From NCBI GenBank assembly GCA_963585895.1, contig OY757913.1, positions 106,134,618 to 106,198,617 on the forward strand: a DNA stretch of 64,000 bases. The letters run 5' to 3'. Made by a program: the position numbers and the translations under genes. The notes below the pieces were generated by a model, which was given only the letters and a program-made list of their open reading frames with translations, was not told the DNA's origin and ran no database searches. Shown one piece after another: positions 54,993 through 64,000 of the stretch. Source of the DNA: Sepioteuthis lessoniana. Taxonomy: Eukaryota > Mollusca > Cephalopoda > Myopsida > Loliginidae. The first letter of the stretch is position 1; every line of letters begins with the position of its first letter.

Positions 54993-55929
54993 TGTTGCAT
55001 ACCATAACCATATATATATGCAAACAAACTATACAAATACATAGAGTTAAAAACAAGCGGACACTGTTGTTCTGGTACGAACGTTTTATTAACTTCTCGT
55101 TGTAGGTGACTCACCTATGACCAGAATAATGGACTGAGCCAAAGAGAATATTTACCAAGAACTAAGCTGGTAGAGTAGAGAGCAGCAGCAGCAGCCGTAG
55201 TAAGTACCTTGCCTGTCGTCGTCCACATTGAACCAAGGAAACCCTCCTCAGAGACTTTGGATACATTTGTGTGGCACTCATATCTCCGTGTTGAGTTATT
55301 TATTTATTGACTCTTTATAACCGGTCATATACACATCTGATTTCGGTTCTTCGACACGAGGAGAGAGACACAATTCTTACTATGCTGACTATACTATGCG
55401 GATTATCCCCAATGCGACGCATCGTGAGATGTTTAGGATCTCAGTCGGTAGAGATCCGAACAACTTAAATACATCTTCAAGGGCCAAAATCCAACATTAT
55501 GCCTCACTGGCAGAGAACTCAACTTCTCTGCCTCCATGGCAGAAACTCAATTCTCTGCCTCCATGGCAGAAACTCAATTCTCTGCCTCCATGGCAGAAAC
55601 TCAATTCTCTGCCTCCATGGCAGAAACTCAATTCTCTGCCTCCATGGTCCAATATCAATTCTCAACTCCGTGATTTTTAAAATCCACAAATTCTCCGCCC
55701 ATCTCTTCTGGACATGACGTCATCCACACTCCAGCTCCATTTCCTGTCTGAGGTTTATTATGACAATGGTGATTGTCATTTCCGTTGCGCCCGAGCGTAA
55801 AACTGTACCCAATGGCTATGTGCCTGAACTCTGAACCCGAATAGTTCAAAGCCAAACCAAACTGAATGATAAAATATAATTAATGAAAAATGATTAATAT
55901 AAAAAAAATCATCCCTTAATTATATAACA
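54993..55929 (-). mobile_element. Solo LTR, family 1, with internal tandem repeat
   Basis: It opens TGTTGCATACCATAACC and closes TTAATTATATAACA. Landmarks include GGTACGAACGTTTTATTAAC, GACACGAGGAGAGAGACAC and ATGACGTCATCCACACTCC. Flanks GATA and AATA agree at three of four bases. At 937 bp it is longer than the 512-556 bp relatives. The extra length includes a unique block near 55100-55310 and a 27-bp tandem repeat. Confidence 0.7.
55510..55645. repeat. 27-bp tandem repeat inside the LTR
   Basis: Five near-identical copies of CTCCATGGCAGAAACTCAAT followed by TCTCTGC. The unit is a multiple of three and so gives an artefactual repeated nonapeptide frame (SLPPWQKLN). Confidence 0.95.
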
Positions 55930-56514
55930 AATATTGAAGCTTCTATTAAAGAAGGAGTGAAGAAATTCATCTTTTAATTTCTTTTTTTCACAAACCTGTT
56001 CACTGATAGAGAGTTCGTGTGTGCATAGGTGAGAAATTCCCAACCTCATAACAACTATCAAGATAGTAAACATAAAAAAAATTCGATTTGTTTTTTTTAT
56101 ACTGTAGAGTTAGTTTTATTCGGCTAGTGAACAAAATTAAGCTAATCTTAGTTAATTCCTAGAGTACCTGGCCTCACAGGACGATTATAGAACAAGTTTA
56201 ATTGAATATTCTTCCTGAGTACGATTCTCACAGGGTGTCTATGCTAACCAACTTTCCTAAAATTAAAAGCAAGGTATTAAAGAAGAGACAGCTACGTGAC
56301 AATCTTCTGTGGATTAATGGAAATAAACAAAAAAAGGGAATGAATGAATAGAAGGCATTTTGGAAGTGTGATAAAATCAACAGGAAAATTCAAGAGCTTA
56401 AAAAATGAAAAGTAATCTACACCAACCTTCAACAAGACTAAATGATTGTCGAAAGGGCTAAAATTACGCTGATTGAAAAGGGGCAAGACACCCTAAAAAA
56501 TGAGGTGTTCTCGG
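55930..56514. other. Unassigned AT-rich spacer
   Basis: No supported feature. Confidence 0.4.
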
Positions 56515-56665
56515 TGTGATATAAAACTGCATCTGATAGTGAGGCTACAGTTCTGAAGATCTGGGAATGTGAACTAAACCTTCATTGCCATTACTTCCAG
56601 GTTCACTTTACCGGGAGGGGTAGTACTCATTAGGTTCCCATCAGTTGTTCGAATAGATTGGTCTA
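56515..56665 (+). repeat. HTR head fragment, decayed
   Basis: CTGCATCTGATAGTGAGGCT, CTTCATTGCCATTACTTCCA and CATTAGGTTCCCATCAG follow the HTR head. Confidence 0.55.
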
Positions 56666-57026
56666 AAATTATTTGTATCGATTGGACCGTATGCAATAAA
56701 AAAAAAACTGAAGATACAATAATACAAAAATGGTAAAGATGAATGAACAATTCGCAAAATTCCCTAATATCAAGGCATTAGATAATCCAAGAGGGGTTGA
56801 CATGCCTTCAGAATATATCCATCTAATTTCCTGAGATAATGAAGATTTCTTTTCCACCGAACAAAATACATTTATTTTATATTCGTTTTGACTAGTATTT
56901 TCGTTTATCATAGATAATTTAGACTAATATTTTTTTGTCATTACTTTTTAGATATAGACCAGCTACTATACCAAATGAGCTATAAGTCACTGGTTCGGGA
57001 GCTGGTGCGTTTAATAAAGACAACAA

Positions 57027-57028
<2 letters not shown>

Positions 57029-57106
<78 letters not shown>
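57029..57106. repeat. (TG)n microsatellite
   Basis: About 38 uninterrupted TG units. Confidence 0.95.
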
Positions 57107-57108
<2 letters not shown>

Positions 57109-57225
57109 ATAATCTGTAAAAATTGAAAATATAAATTTATTTGAAATTCTATTCGATGATTATTTTAAAAAATAGACAAGATAACATTATATTGATAAGA
57201 TTGATATAACTCCTAGAAGAAAGAT

Positions 57226-57595
57226 GAATTCGCAAAAACAATATAAAATTAATTCAGCATATTTGTTGTGTATTTTCTTTCGAAGAGACTTTGATGTCAG
57301 TTTTCTATTCCTCGTCGCAGGCCTTGGGTGATAACCCACAGAGCATATGTTTGGCGGAAAAATCAAACGGAAAGCGGACAAAAGACAATTTCACTATTAT
57401 TTACAGTACACGATATTTCTGAATTCTTTGCCTAAACTAGGCTCAAAGAATTCCGATTTCGAAAAATCAATAGCGAACAAAGAATGAAATCACCAAAGCA
57501 TCTACTGGAAATTCAAATTTCAAATAACCGATATATCGTATTCTAAATGCAGACGATCATGTTTCTTTGATAAGACATATATCTATTAATAAAGC

Positions 57596-57655
<60 letters not shown>
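57226..57655. repeat. New repeat family, copy 1, ending in (TA)n
   Basis: It aligns with 62588-62998. Shared phrases include AAGAATGAAATCACCAA, TCAAATAACCGATAT, GGCAATTTCACT/GACAATTTCACT and GAATTCTTTGCC/GAATTCTTCACT. Both copies stop at a long (TA)n. There is no ORF. Confidence 0.7.
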
Positions 57656-57658
<3 letters not shown>

Positions 57659-57787
57659 GATTGTGTTGAGGTAGAGCCAAAATGATTGTCAGTTTATATC
57701 CAATGCGACTCAGTGTCTACACCAAACTTATCTATCTATAAATATATCAATTGATCTATCAATATATATATATATATATATATATAT

Positions 57788-58194
57788 AGGTTGGTTGGTT
57801 GGTTCGCTCGTTGATTGTTTAGTTGGGTTTTTTTACGGTCAATTTCAGGTCAATTAACACCGAATTAAATTTCAGACCATTCAGTTTATTATAAGTATAG
57901 TATGTGTTTACAAACTAGCAAATATCAAAACATTTCCGTTAGATTTCAAAACAGTTCTATATCAAGCAATTCAGTTTAGCATAAGTACACAGCCTACTTC
58001 TATTTGATCCATAGATTGGGCTCTAATGGGTGCTACCACACCGGGCCAGAGTGATCCTGGGAGCAATACCAATGAAGGGTTACTCTGCTTTCCCAAAAGC
58101 TTCAGCATTACTAGAACCTCACCATCTAATTGTTTCGTGTCATATCCAGGACACGTATTGGGTGGGTGGGGGTGCCTACCCCTCTGCAGAAAAG
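57788..58194 (-). mobile_element. HTR, tail side diverged, head cut by a LINE
   Basis: Plus strand GGTTGGTTGGTT tail, a hairpin too decayed to pair well, two to three units, then reversed head to CCTACCCCTCTGCAGAAAAG, where the LINE tail begins. Confidence 0.75.
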
Positions 58195-58514
58195 TCTCAT
58201 CATCATCATCATGTCGTGCCGCTAGCACGGATATCCCTGACCCTCTCTCGCCACTTCTCCCTATCGTTCATCGCCTCTGGTAAGTCTTCAGGGCTACATC
58301 CCGTATCCTCACATAGCTGCTGAATGTATGTTCGAGCTGGTTGTCCTGCTTTTTCTCGGCCATATATGGGAGTCCATAGGAGTACATCACTTATGAGCTC
58401 GTCCCTGCTCCTCCAGCAGTGTCCTGCATGTCTAGTTCGTCTAACTTGGATAGTTTTCGTGATGGGAGGTAGGTGGCCGTATAATTGGTGTCTCTGTGGG
58501 GTGTTGCCGCCAGA
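58195..58514 (-). pseudogene. RTE-like LINE 3'-end fragment
   Basis: It starts with the (CATCAT)n tail and the minus strand reads back to GGCGGCAACACC. Residues such as AGTSS and MQDTAGGAG appear only in shifted frames. It has replaced or followed the end of the HTR head. Confidence 0.88.
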
Positions 58515-58635
58515 GAAGCAATCTGGGCAAGTATATATGAGTATGTGTGTTTAAATATTTTTGTGTAAATGTATATACATATCACTTATCACTAGTAATG
58601 AACACTCTTTATTTATAAATATCGCAAACTATATT

Positions 58636-59153
58636 TGTAAGATAATGGCCGAGGGATTTCGTTTTATGCCTTTCGGTTTAGTTAGGTTTAGAATCTTTCA
58701 GCTCAGTGCATGGGTTAGCTACGTACAACATGAACGCAGGTGTTCTCGTGCGCGAGCGAAGCGGACGTGTCATTCAGAGATGTCAAAATAAAAATCCCAG
58801 ATAGAGGGATGTCAATGACGTCATGCACCGGAAGTGCGCGGAGGATTTGGGGAGATTTGAAAAAGTCAGTTGAGAACTAGAGACCGAACGAGAAGTGTCG
58901 ACTTTCGAGGCTCGCAGAGGCCAGAAGAATTTGTGCGCTACGGGCGCCGCACGAGATAGGGGGCAGATGGAAAAGTCATCATAGAAAGATTGTGCATCTC
59001 TCTTCCTTATGTCGAAACCATTATCTCAAAGGTAATAAAAGGTTTCGTACCTGAACTAAGAAGTCGTTATGTGTTTTTCCTGTTTCGTGATTCCTGTGTT
59101 CTATGTATATATGTTATGAACGTTTCGCGTAGCCATATCATAGCTATGTAACA
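58636..59153 (+). mobile_element. Solo LTR, family 1, with 4-bp TSD (reference copy)
   Basis: It runs from TGTAAGATAATGGCC to TAGCTATGTAACA, with TATT at both sides (58632-58635 and 59154-59157). GC-rich middle (TGTGCGCTACGGGCGCCGC), a CRE-like TGACGTCA near 58817, and AATAAAAGG (about 59032) as a probable poly(A) signal before TTTCGTACCTGAAC, all in the order expected of U3-R-U5. The 76-codon frame over its start is not a gene. Confidence 0.9.
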
Positions 59154-59157
59154 TATT

Positions 59158-59356
59158 ATTTGATTCTTTGTTTAATGGCATATAAAACTTCGTGGATATT
59201 TTAATGCCAAATAAGTCCTTCTTGAAGGCATAAGATAGTTCATATATTTCCCAAGGGAATTAATCAAATGGTGAGAGTAATAACGCGACCGGGATTTAAA
59301 GTTACAACGATTTCACTGCCCAGCACGTTAGCTAATACGCCACAGAGGCACCCAAC
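59158..59356 (-). mobile_element. tRNA-derived SINE type C
   Basis: Plus strand TTTGTTTAATGGCATATAAA and the hairpin to TTTTAATGCCAAATAAG, body CATATATTTCCCAAGGG, reversed head GGGATTTAAAGTTACAACG and TTAGCTAATACGCCAC. It directly abuts the LTR duplication site. Confidence 0.7.
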
Positions 59357-59377
59357 AAACAAAAATTATAGATACGA

Positions 59378-59409
<32 letters not shown>

Positions 59410-59698
59410 CCTAGGAAAAGTTATAAAATTTGCTCGTTTAGAGAATATTCACTTGTTTTTCTTTTCTTATTTTATTGGTAAATAAATATATAAAGATCAG
59501 ATATCAATAGAGAGTACTACCTCTCAGCCAAGTAGTAATTTATTTGTGAAGCTAGTTTGTTAACCATAACAATACAACAAAATGCTCCACACAGCATCTC
59601 GTACGGAACCCTGCGCCTCAGATAATAACTGATTAACCAGAATAAGCAAAAAAAGATTTCAAAATCCTGCAAATTAGCTTACTAACTTACACCCATGC

Positions 59699-59752
<54 letters not shown>

Positions 59753-60362
59753 CCCAGGTGAAATATAAAAGAGCTTCATCTCTAAATGACTCTTAACAGA
59801 GTTTTTCTTTTATTTAGTAGCAATAGAATAATACTAAATAAGTCGCCGAACGTTTTTCTTTCTTTTGACTTCATGAAATATTCTTTAGACAAACTTGATT
59901 AAAAACATTTCAGTTAAAGGTATCTATTTTTTACAAGCCATAAGAAGGAAAATATAATAGAATAAATTAATATTGACAAAAAATGTATGAATTAGTTTAC
60001 TTGGGGGTTTTAAAGCATAGATTTTTCTTCATATTGTATGATTGGTAAAATTTCGTAGATTTTGATGTCTTCTTATGGATTTACTTGATTTTTTTTTTTT
60101 TTTTTGGTTTCTAATCCTTTCTAATCCTTTTGGTTTCTAATCCTTTCTAATCCTTTCTCCGAGGATATTTAATCGATAACAGGCCACTGTGCCTGGTTCT
60201 TGAAAAACAAGGATCCTTATTGAATGAATATAGAAATTGTCTGGAAAACTGTAGTTTTCGAGTGCTTATGGCTGTCTTTAACCATTTTAAGGATTATTAA
60301 AACTTTTTTTAAGCATTTCAAATGGTTATTATTAATCCATATAGGAAATATAATATACGTGG
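59357..60362. other. AT-rich spacer with microsatellites
   Basis: (TG)n at 59379-59405, (TA)n at 59700-59746 and a local tandem of TTTCTAATCC at 60109-60156. No gene. Confidence 0.5.
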
Positions 60363-60579
60363 TTCATTCAATAAGTTCCAGACATTTTTTGTATGGGCAG
60401 TTAAAATTCTCGTAGAGAATTCAGTATGTTATTGCTATACATCTCGTAGAGATTTCAGTATGTTATTGCTATACATCTTATGAGATGACATACCAATTTT
60501 TATGATTTCAGCTTCAAATGAACAGCTACAGCAGCAATTGGAATACACGCCTGACAGTCACAGCTGGTGAATTTTAAAA

Positions 60580-61203
60580 ATGCAATCTGGACGTGAGGAC
60601 ACTTTAGAAGAACGATATGCAATAAAATCCTGCTTTAAACTTGGAAAAAAATGCCACAGAAACGTGTGGAATGCTTCAGACTGCTTTTCAACCTTCTTGC
60701 ATGAATCGAGCATCATTTTTTGAGTTGCATAATAGATTCAAGGAAGGCACAGAGTTTTTGAGGCATGATGAGAGGTGTGGGAGGAGTAAGGAAGTCAATG
60801 CACCAGAGTTGATTGGCCAAAAGGTTAGGGTTAGGGTTACTATGTTGAGTTCAGGAAGAGATTCCGTCGGAAGAGGCCAACACTCTTCAAATCTGGTCAG
60901 TGGCATTTTCATCTGGACAATGCACCAGTCCACAACTCCATCCTTGTCACAGACTATTTGACCAAGATGGACATCAAGACAATTCCTCAGCCTCCCTACA
61001 GTCCTGACCATGCTCCCTGTGACTTTTAGTTATTCTCTAAGCTCACAGGCTGTCGTTATGAGACAACAGAGGAGATGAAAGAGGCTGTGACGAAGGTCAT
61101 TGACACGCTCTCACAAGAGGACTTCCATGGGGCTTTCCAGAAGTTGTTGGAACGGTACAACGAGTGCATTGCAGCTGGAGGAGATTACCTCGAAGGGGAC
61201 TAG
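60580..61203 (+). pseudogene. mariner transposase remnant
   Basis: N-terminal DNA-binding pieces in shifting frames: LEERYAIKSCFKLGK, then ATETCGMLQTAFQPSCMNRA, FKEGTEF and ERCGRSKEV. After a deletion the C-terminal part resumes at YYVEFRKRFRRKRP, with WHFHLDNAPVHNS (second catalytic Asp), YSPDHAPCDF (third Asp position) and ETTEEMKEAVTKVID, ending GGDYLEGD and a stop. The domain with the first catalytic Asp is gone and stops interrupt the rest. It would once have cut and pasted the element. Confidence 0.88.
60833..60849 (+). repeat. Short telomere-like repeat at the deletion junction
   Basis: GGTTAGGGTTAGGGTTA, nearly three units of TTAGGG, sits exactly between the two transposase parts. 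Confidence 0.85.
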
Positions 61204-61269
61204 AGTTTCATGTGCGTACTATCAATAAAAGTGCCCATACAAAAAAAGTCTGGAAACTTATTTAATGAT

Positions 61270-61835
61270 CCTCGTCTCTCTCTCTCTATATATAAACTTA
61301 TTCAATGAACCTCCTATATATATATACGGCTATCTCATTCATAGCCCTTTACGTGATCATTTTCTTACCTGGTCCTTACTTGGACGTTTAACCAACTTCC
61401 ATCTCTTCAATCCACTTTCTTCGTTTGTCCTGTTGGTCAGTCTGTTGTCGCCATCTTTTGTACTTATTCATTGTCTTCTGTCATCATCTCACATCCTTCT
61501 AAGTTCTTCGTTGCTTGAATGAATAACAACGCAACTATATGTTCATGCTTACCAAACAACTTTCATTTCTTGGTGACATTTCAGATTCACATGAATCGTA
61601 TGACTAAACTGGGATTTATGGATAAGAGTGGTCATGAAGTTCGAATCGAGCATATCTTACTGATTAATTTATTTCCAAATCTAGAACCATTCAGGTCACC
61701 TGATTGAATCCATTCAATGAGACACGTGATTTCAAACTGGCCTTGAATTAAATAACTTTGTAGGAGACACATTTTTTCGGTGTTACTCAGACATCTGCAG
61801 AGGATATTCAGCATATTCTAAACCGTACAAACAAA

Positions 61836-61838
<3 letters not shown>
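61270..61838. other. Unassigned spacer
   Basis: No supported feature. Frames of 60-85 codons lack domains. Confidence 0.4.

Positions 61839-61922
<84 letters not shown>
61839..61922. repeat. (CT)n microsatellite, about 41 units
   Basis: Uninterrupted CT dinucleotides. Confidence 0.95.
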
Positions 61923-61924
<2 letters not shown>

Positions 61925-61925
<1 letters not shown>

Positions 61926-62055
61926 GAAAAACAAAGTAATCCAAAGCAAATAATTTAATAAGAAAGAGATCAACGCTATGACGTTTCGATTTTAAGAATC
62001 CATCATTAGGACTTAGAAAAGATGTTAAATTTCGTTAGATCACCGGTAGATGTTT
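61925..62055 (-). repeat. Repeat with CTAATGATGG...ATCGAAACG motif
   Basis: Second copy of the family at 37495-37645: GTAATCCAAAGC, CTATGACGTTTCGATTTTAA and CATCATTAGGACTTAG. Confidence 0.55.
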
Positions 62056-62587
62056 TATGAAATACTAAAAAAGGGAGGAGATTATAATTACAAAGAAAAG
62101 GAAGCTAACTGTTTAATCAATAAATCAGCGTTCATATTTTAAAAAATATCACGTGACTGTATAAGCCAATGATGTGAAACAAACTGAACCATCAAAAGAG
62201 ATAACAAAAGGAGAAAGAAGAAGAAAATTAAAGAACGGAAGAATGGGAAAAAAAGAAAATGAAAAAGAAGAAAGGAAAATATATAAATGAAGTAAGGTAG
62301 AAAAGAAAGGAAAGCAAAGAAAGAGAATGGAAGAGAAGAGACAGGAGAAGTGAGGGAAAAAAAGAATGCTCGGCTAGAAAAGACAAGAAAATGAAGGAAG
62401 AAAGTAGAAACATACGGACGTATCATACGTGAATAACTAACAATGGTTAAATCATAAAAAGCAACCGTATGTGAATAGATATGTCTAATTTTAAATGGGC
62501 GTAAATTATTCTTCCTTTTATGAAGGGTTTGTCCCCTATAAAACAGCTTTATAAGATTCTTGATTCTTACAAACCAGCTCGGTATAT
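62056..62587. other. Purine-rich low-complexity spacer
   Basis: About 62190-62400 is a long GA-rich run. The 152-codon minus frame is its Phe/Ser/Leu translation and not a gene. Confidence 0.7.
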
Positions 62588-62958
62588 GAATTCGCAAAAC
62601 ATCAAATTAATCTTCACATTTGTTCTGGATTAACTTTCAAGCAGACTTTGATAGTAGTTTTGTATTCGTCGACGCGAGTTACAATTGATGACCTACGGAA
62701 GTTATGTTTGCCGTAAAAATCAAACTGAAAGCAAACCAAAGGCAATTTCACTGTTATTAACAGTACATACTATTCGTGAATTCTTCACTGGAGCTGGTCT
62801 CAAAGACTGCTGATTGCGACAAATCGATACCAAACAAAGAATGAAATCACCAAGACATCTACGCGAAATTCCAAGTTCAAATAACCGATATAAGAAATTC
62901 TATAAACAGACAGTCGTTTGATTTTAAGAGAAAACATTATCATGAATAAAACATATTG

Positions 62959-63048
<90 letters not shown>
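62588..63048. repeat. New repeat family, copy 2, then (TA)n(TG)n
   Basis: The partner of 57226-57655. The unique part ends near 62960 and a (TA)n(TG)n tract follows to 63048. Confidence 0.7.
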
Positions 63049-63049
<1 letters not shown>

Positions 63050-63386
63050 TCTCATATCGGGTATTTCAAAAGTTTTCGTATTGTTTGAGATGTACTGGCT
63101 GCTTCAGAAAAATTAATACAATTTCGTTATCTCATACCGTAACAAGTTCTCTTTCAAAGATCTCAAATTTCTACGCTTTTTTAAGAAGCGATTCAAATTT
63201 CTATGTGTAAGGATTGACCGTTTTAAAAATTTCCAACTGTCGTGTGTTTATCACTCTCACAAAGAAAGTTCCTATTGTTAACACTTTGTTGTCGACGACT
63301 TCTTAATTGACTGACTTGGCCATTCAACTCAATATTTTCTTTAAGTCAATCTTCGTCGGTTGATCCTCGAAAGGTTCAGAAGGAAT
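63049..63386. other. Unassigned spacer
   Basis: No supported feature. Confidence 0.4.
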
Positions 63387-63840
63387 GCCTGTGATGTAGT
63401 GGCTACAGTGCTTGATTGTGATATCAAAGCAAACAGGTTCGAACTCCAGTCGTGCAGTTATGTTTACTTTCGGACTAATACCCTTGGAAAAAGGGGGTGT
63501 CCTCGTGGTGTAATGGTTAAAGCGATGAACTGCGGAATCGTAGTACGCGAGTTCGTACTCCAGTCGCGCTATTATGTTCACTTTCGGGCAAATACCCTTG
63601 GGAAAGGTATGAACCCCCTTATTCTCCCTCCAGCTATGGGTAAATAGTAGGACGGACTAGGTTCTTCAGCCTTGGTGAGGCAACTAGTCTAGGAGAAGGA
63701 AAACTCTGAATGAACCTGTTAAACTCTGCTTAAAAAATTGACCTTGTGTCATATCCTGCCCGAGCGGAGGGGTTGGTAAATAGTACCCTTGGAAAAAGTA
63801 TGAATCTCTTTATCCCCTCAGCTATTCGTTAAATCCTAGA
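63387..63840 (+). mobile_element. SINE type C interrupted by a SINE A/C hybrid
   Basis: The head (CTGTGATGTAGTGGCTACAG; CAGGTTCGAACTCCAGTCG) and the phrase ACTAATACCCTTGGAAAAAG come first. The element resumes at 63784 with that 3' phrase repeated, then TCTCTTTATCCCCTCAGC. A decayed LINE 3' segment follows. Confidence 0.75.
63494..63783 (+). mobile_element. SINE A/C hybrid with 15-bp TSD
   Basis: TACCCTTGGAAAAAG is at 63479-63493 and 63784-63798. The insert has a type C-like head (GGGTGTCCTCGTGGTGTAAT; GAGTTCGTACTCCAGTCGC) joined to the type A body (CCAGCTATGGGTAAATAG; GCCCGAGCGGAGGGGTTGG). It links the two SINE types. Confidence 0.93.
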
Positions 63841-64000
63841 AGAAATACCCCATAAAACAACTACTGTACGGCCACTTACCTCCCATTTTATTCCCATCCA
63901 AATAAGACACTGCTGGAGAAGCTAGATCGTACTCATAAGTGACAGCAAAAATTTACCTACAACAACTCTGAGTGGACACAAGATATAGTTTGAAAGACCC
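63838..64000 (+). pseudogene. RTE-like LINE 3' fragment, strongly decayed
   Basis: CCCCATAAAACAACTACTGT, ACGGCCACTTACCTCCCAT and CACTGCTGGAGAAGC match codons for RHQLYGHLPP and HCWRS. Several small deletions are present and it is cut by the window end. Confidence 0.7.

Larger units (their letters stand above)
60363..61269 (+). mobile_element. mariner-family DNA transposon, internally deleted
   Basis: Terminal inverted repeats of about 37 bases: ATAAGTTCCAGAC ... TTTGTATGGGCA at the left and, reversed, ATAAGTTTCCAGAC ... TTTGTATGGGCA at the right. At about 907 bp it is well short of a typical 1.3-kb mariner. A 35-bp tandem duplication (about 60409-60478) lies next to the left repeat. Confidence 0.9.

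Noticed and set aside
55396-55680. Protein-like nonapeptide repeat (SLPPWQKLN)
   Set aside because: Lies inside a solo LTR; the 27-bp unit is a multiple of three by chance.
60833-60849. Chromosome-internal telomere or fusion point
   Set aside because: Fewer than three TTAGGG units, entirely inside a transposon remnant.
62139-62597. 152-codon minus-strand open frame
   Set aside because: It is the translation of a GA-rich low-complexity run, with Phe/Ser/Leu repeats and no domain.

Overview
This window looks like intergenic DNA from a large, repeat-rich animal genome, most likely a cephalopod mollusc (octopus-like). The evidence is AT-rich DNA full of long (TA)n, (CA)n and (CT)n tracts, many tRNA-derived SINEs, an APE/RT LINE of RTE-like type ending in (GATGAT)n, Ty3/gypsy-type remnants, solo LTRs and a mariner. 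The taxon is an inference. I find no complete host protein-coding gene. One possible host exon lies near 2.25-2.51 kb (minus strand, weak). All homology was judged by eye and boundaries are usually good to about 10-30 bases, except where target-site duplications (TSDs) fix them.

Layout. 0-8 kb: LINE and gypsy pol fossils, SINEs A and B, AT-rich filler. 8-18 kb: alternating solo LTRs (family 1 and family 2), hairpin-tailed repeats (HTR, named here) and LINE 3' ends, with a dense microsatellite cluster at 13.8-15.1 kb. 18.7-19.8 kb: a tandem duplication whose copies differ almost only by T versus C on one strand. 21.4-24.5 kb: a near full-length LINE with dead reading frames. 24.6-28.6 kb: a composite HTR with a LINE inserted, an array of hairpin modules, then a minisatellite carrying a SINE and a solo LTR. 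29.4-29.9 kb: three tandem degenerate 5S rRNA-like units. 31.8-33.7 kb: a SINE C, a 193-bp palindrome and a young 5'-truncated LINE. 36.2-36.7 kb: a GC-rich LTR-like block. 39.2-40.2 kb: tail-to-tail LINEs. 41.5-41.9 kb: an inverted repeat. 44.6-46.9 kb and 63.4-63.8 kb: nested SINEs with readable TSDs. 54.9-59.4 kb: two more family-1 LTRs. 60.4-61.3 kb: an internally deleted mariner with a telomere-like junction.

How the parts relate. The LINE is the only visible candidate supplier of reverse transcriptase, although every copy here is broken. SINE A copies carry 10-16 bp TSDs, and two LINE copies and one HTR copy carry TSDs of similar length, so target-primed insertion is well supported. SINE C and the HTR element have different bodies but share one 3' hairpin plus an (AAACC)-like tail, which suggests a tail read by a common reverse transcriptase. 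The solo LTRs imply LTR elements that were later lost by recombination.

Most notable: (1) the T/C-asymmetric duplicate at 19.0-19.8 kb, suggestive of ADAR- or deaminase-type mutation; (2) the shared 3' hairpin module and its array; (3) two LINE copies whose 5' ends begin with a self-complementary foldback placed next to the TSD; (4) tandem 5S-like units; (5) a TTAGGG-type filler at the mariner deletion junction.
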